From contig JAKQFZ010000455.1 of the NCBI GenBank assembly GCA_029558215.1, positions 1 through 6,850 on the forward strand: a stretch of 6,850 nucleotides of DNA. The letters run 5' to 3'. How positions within the stretch are numbered: position 1 is the first letter of the stretch; the number at the start of each line of letters is the position of its first letter. The DNA comes from Candidatus Omnitrophota bacterium. Its GTDB lineage: Bacteria; Hinthialibacterota; Hinthialibacteria; JAKQFZ01. The position numbers were made by a program, and so were the translations under genes. Positions 6,701 through 6,850 of the stretch are shown one piece after another. The notes under the pieces were generated by a model that saw only the letters and a program-made list of their open reading frames with translations, ran no database searches and was not told the origin of the DNA.

Positions 6701-6850
6701 GCTGAACAGCAGGACATCGGCGACAAGCACAATCCAGAACAGTCGTCGAGTATCGGATGAAGAGCCGCGGCTTGGCAAGGCACACTTTGTCAGTTGTTCG
6801 GGAAGGTCGTGCGCAAAATCGAGAATCTGTTTCTGGAGTTGGGTCGAATA
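3764..6850 (-). CDS. Large membrane-anchored coiled-coil protein, DUF4175-like, N-terminus beyond right edge
   Basis: The frame is open from the right edge to TAG at 3766-3764; 1028 residues are visible, numbered here from codon 6850-6848. Caller-type starts such as TTG 6778 are internal: the 24 codons above it (STQLQKQILDFAHDLPEQL...) continue the protein. One membrane helix lies at about 37-51 (LFWIVLVADVLLFSV). Residues about 70-395 are beta-rich and Ig-like, with an AEDDYGL element (300-306) typical of DUF4175-type proteins. A long Gln/Glu/Lys coiled coil spans about 395-694, followed by CKEC (700-703). A helical segment covers about 713-840 and a second Met/Gln-rich coil about 847-1000. 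The end reads LPEYRDVLKDYFQRLSEEAL (1009-1028). Proteins of this design often sit in MoxR/DUF58/BatA (vWA) operons, which may lie upstream of this window. Topology suggests a large periplasmic or extracytoplasmic region. Function is unknown; family assignment is by pattern only. Confidence 0.9.
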   Translation of the reverse strand, partial: YSTQLQKQILDFAHDLPEQLTKCALPSRGSSSDTRRLFWIVLVADVLLFSVRPGAFLLGWQHVQDVLRPSSVAITRIMLDVEAPSRARRNGSVTIQARVAGNRSVTPIVHFPSMDGQWSQVEMTSETPSRFSHEIARLVRSTTFCVSAGATVSPLYEVEALDAPRVQAFHLEFQHPQYTGLPDRSERKLDGNILAPKGTLVRMRVQSNNPLESAGIAFVGGRKCPMEILAESVASATFTVQDSTRYQVFLKDTFGLALTDGPFYQVVAKADSSPSVSFVAPAVQVMDVPEEMTVPVSGQAEDDYGLTKAEFIYQVGYDQPERVTEMPLKPLAMDAQLDSATPRTAEIAFEWDLRTLDLLPGESVSYWLRVFDNDPVDGPKEGMSGVQVLRFPSLFEIYEEVEKQELAQVDSMDDLLQKQREIQKETDALRETIQRDAEKPEEQVPWEQKETLKDLKTRQEQIQKELEQLQNLFLSGQIQKEMEQLQQQYDQSVTQLKEDTAISSQTFEKMAKIQQLLDQMMTSEMKETLQKFNQALEQITAKQMDKSMGDLNSSMQQFEESLDRTLSLLQQNYMERSLERLSYQAEQMAKTQQEIQDRTQQRSAEDPLDDLARRQQRLQKTAEEFIKDVSALAQMAEQTDNKEMKEKLDEVLKQAEQKELQQSLEQAQESLSEGKKDQALQQQQKAQEALDQMSAMMNECKECMSGGMSVTFDVQAWHRLMDRVFHVSESQEQFDKSLPTAAETNLYTKVSLPLNRYAVLQSIYADECGRVAAAVRELAAKNPFIDMDVVQLLDSSATAFRQGSKQAKDSYGYALLQNSRQSLSLVNMTIFKMLEVLDTMMSMSAGSSMESYFQMLQQMIQQQQDINEMTKRLDGQNRQQPGWMEQMQALGQQQQMVRQALEELRKKYEHMQNLLGELSGLGKEMQEIEELLKQEETGEKVQEKQERLLQRLLDAEKSVREQKDDQKRKAETAQEYQTQDAPAQLDDAKALLRKKALENKARLNRERILPEYRDVLKDYFQRLSEEAL
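5393..5470 (-). repeat. 30-bp direct repeat, 48-bp period, inside the coiled-coil gene
   Basis: Copies at 5393-5422 and 5441-5470 differ at one base (5407 T versus 5455 G on the plus strand). They encode QIQKEMEQLQ and QIQKELEQLQ, 16 residues apart. The near-identity at DNA level, including synonymous positions, points to a recent duplication rather than slow coiled-coil convergence. Confidence 0.95.
5422..5483. repeat. 62-bp quasi-palindrome with perfect 20-bp arms
   Basis: The arms at 5422-5441 and 5464-5483 are exact reverse complements. The 22-bp centre continues the symmetry, so 27 of 31 base pairs match in total. Codons align antiparallel one-to-one: the codons for TRQEQI (residues 457-462 of the visible protein) are the reverse complement of those for NLFLSG (471-476). 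It can form a long hairpin in mRNA or single-stranded DNA. It overlaps the second copy of the 30-bp direct repeat. Confidence 0.95.

Noticed and set aside
3764..6778. SMC/Rad50-like ATPase for the coiled-coil protein
   Set aside because: No Walker A or B motif is visible, and the N-terminal part has a membrane helix and beta-rich domains instead of an ATPase half.

Overview
This is bacterial chromosomal DNA in which every gene I can support lies on the minus strand, so transcription runs right to left. The gene mix suggests a planctomycete or a relative: a large single-pass coiled-coil protein ending in an EYRD...YF motif, a secreted DUF2961 (GH172) protein with an extra C-terminal beta domain, and a Tat-exported DUF362 protein. 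Base composition by eye is near half GC. This placement is inference; there is no rRNA or other decisive marker.

Layout from the right edge, in order of transcription. (1) >6850-3764: a very long membrane-anchored coiled-coil protein resembling the DUF4175 type. Its start lies beyond the window; the TTG at 6778 is only an internal codon, because the frame stays open to the edge. (2) 3734-2103: a secreted GH172/DUF2961 glycosidase-like protein, 29 nt downstream and probably in the same operon. (3) 2102-1955: a spacer holding a very good sigma-70-type promoter (TTGCAG-17 nt-TATAAT). (4) 1954-1673: a 93-residue, three-helix membrane protein. (5) 1648-707: a Tat-exported DUF362 protein, 24 nt after gene 4, so genes 4 and 5 form an operon from that promoter. 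(6) 706-542: a short spacer with no gene. (7) 541-184: a one-piece tmRNA (ssrA) with an encoded CCA and the tag ANETLPLAA. (8) 183-86: a spacer with two small tandem hairpins. (9) 85-<1: the first 28 codons of a GIY-YIG nuclease-domain protein, cut by the left edge.

The genes do not form an obvious single pathway. The tmRNA is housekeeping ribosome rescue. The two two-gene units are cell-envelope or exported functions of uncertain substrate. I see no CRISPR array, insertion sequence, phage gene or recognisable defence cassette.

The most unusual structure is in the coiled-coil gene. A 62-bp quasi-palindrome (5422-5483) lies next to a 30-bp direct repeat with 48-bp period. Together they look like the scar of an in-frame template-switch event that turned the codons for TRQEQI into the antiparallel codons for NLFLSG.
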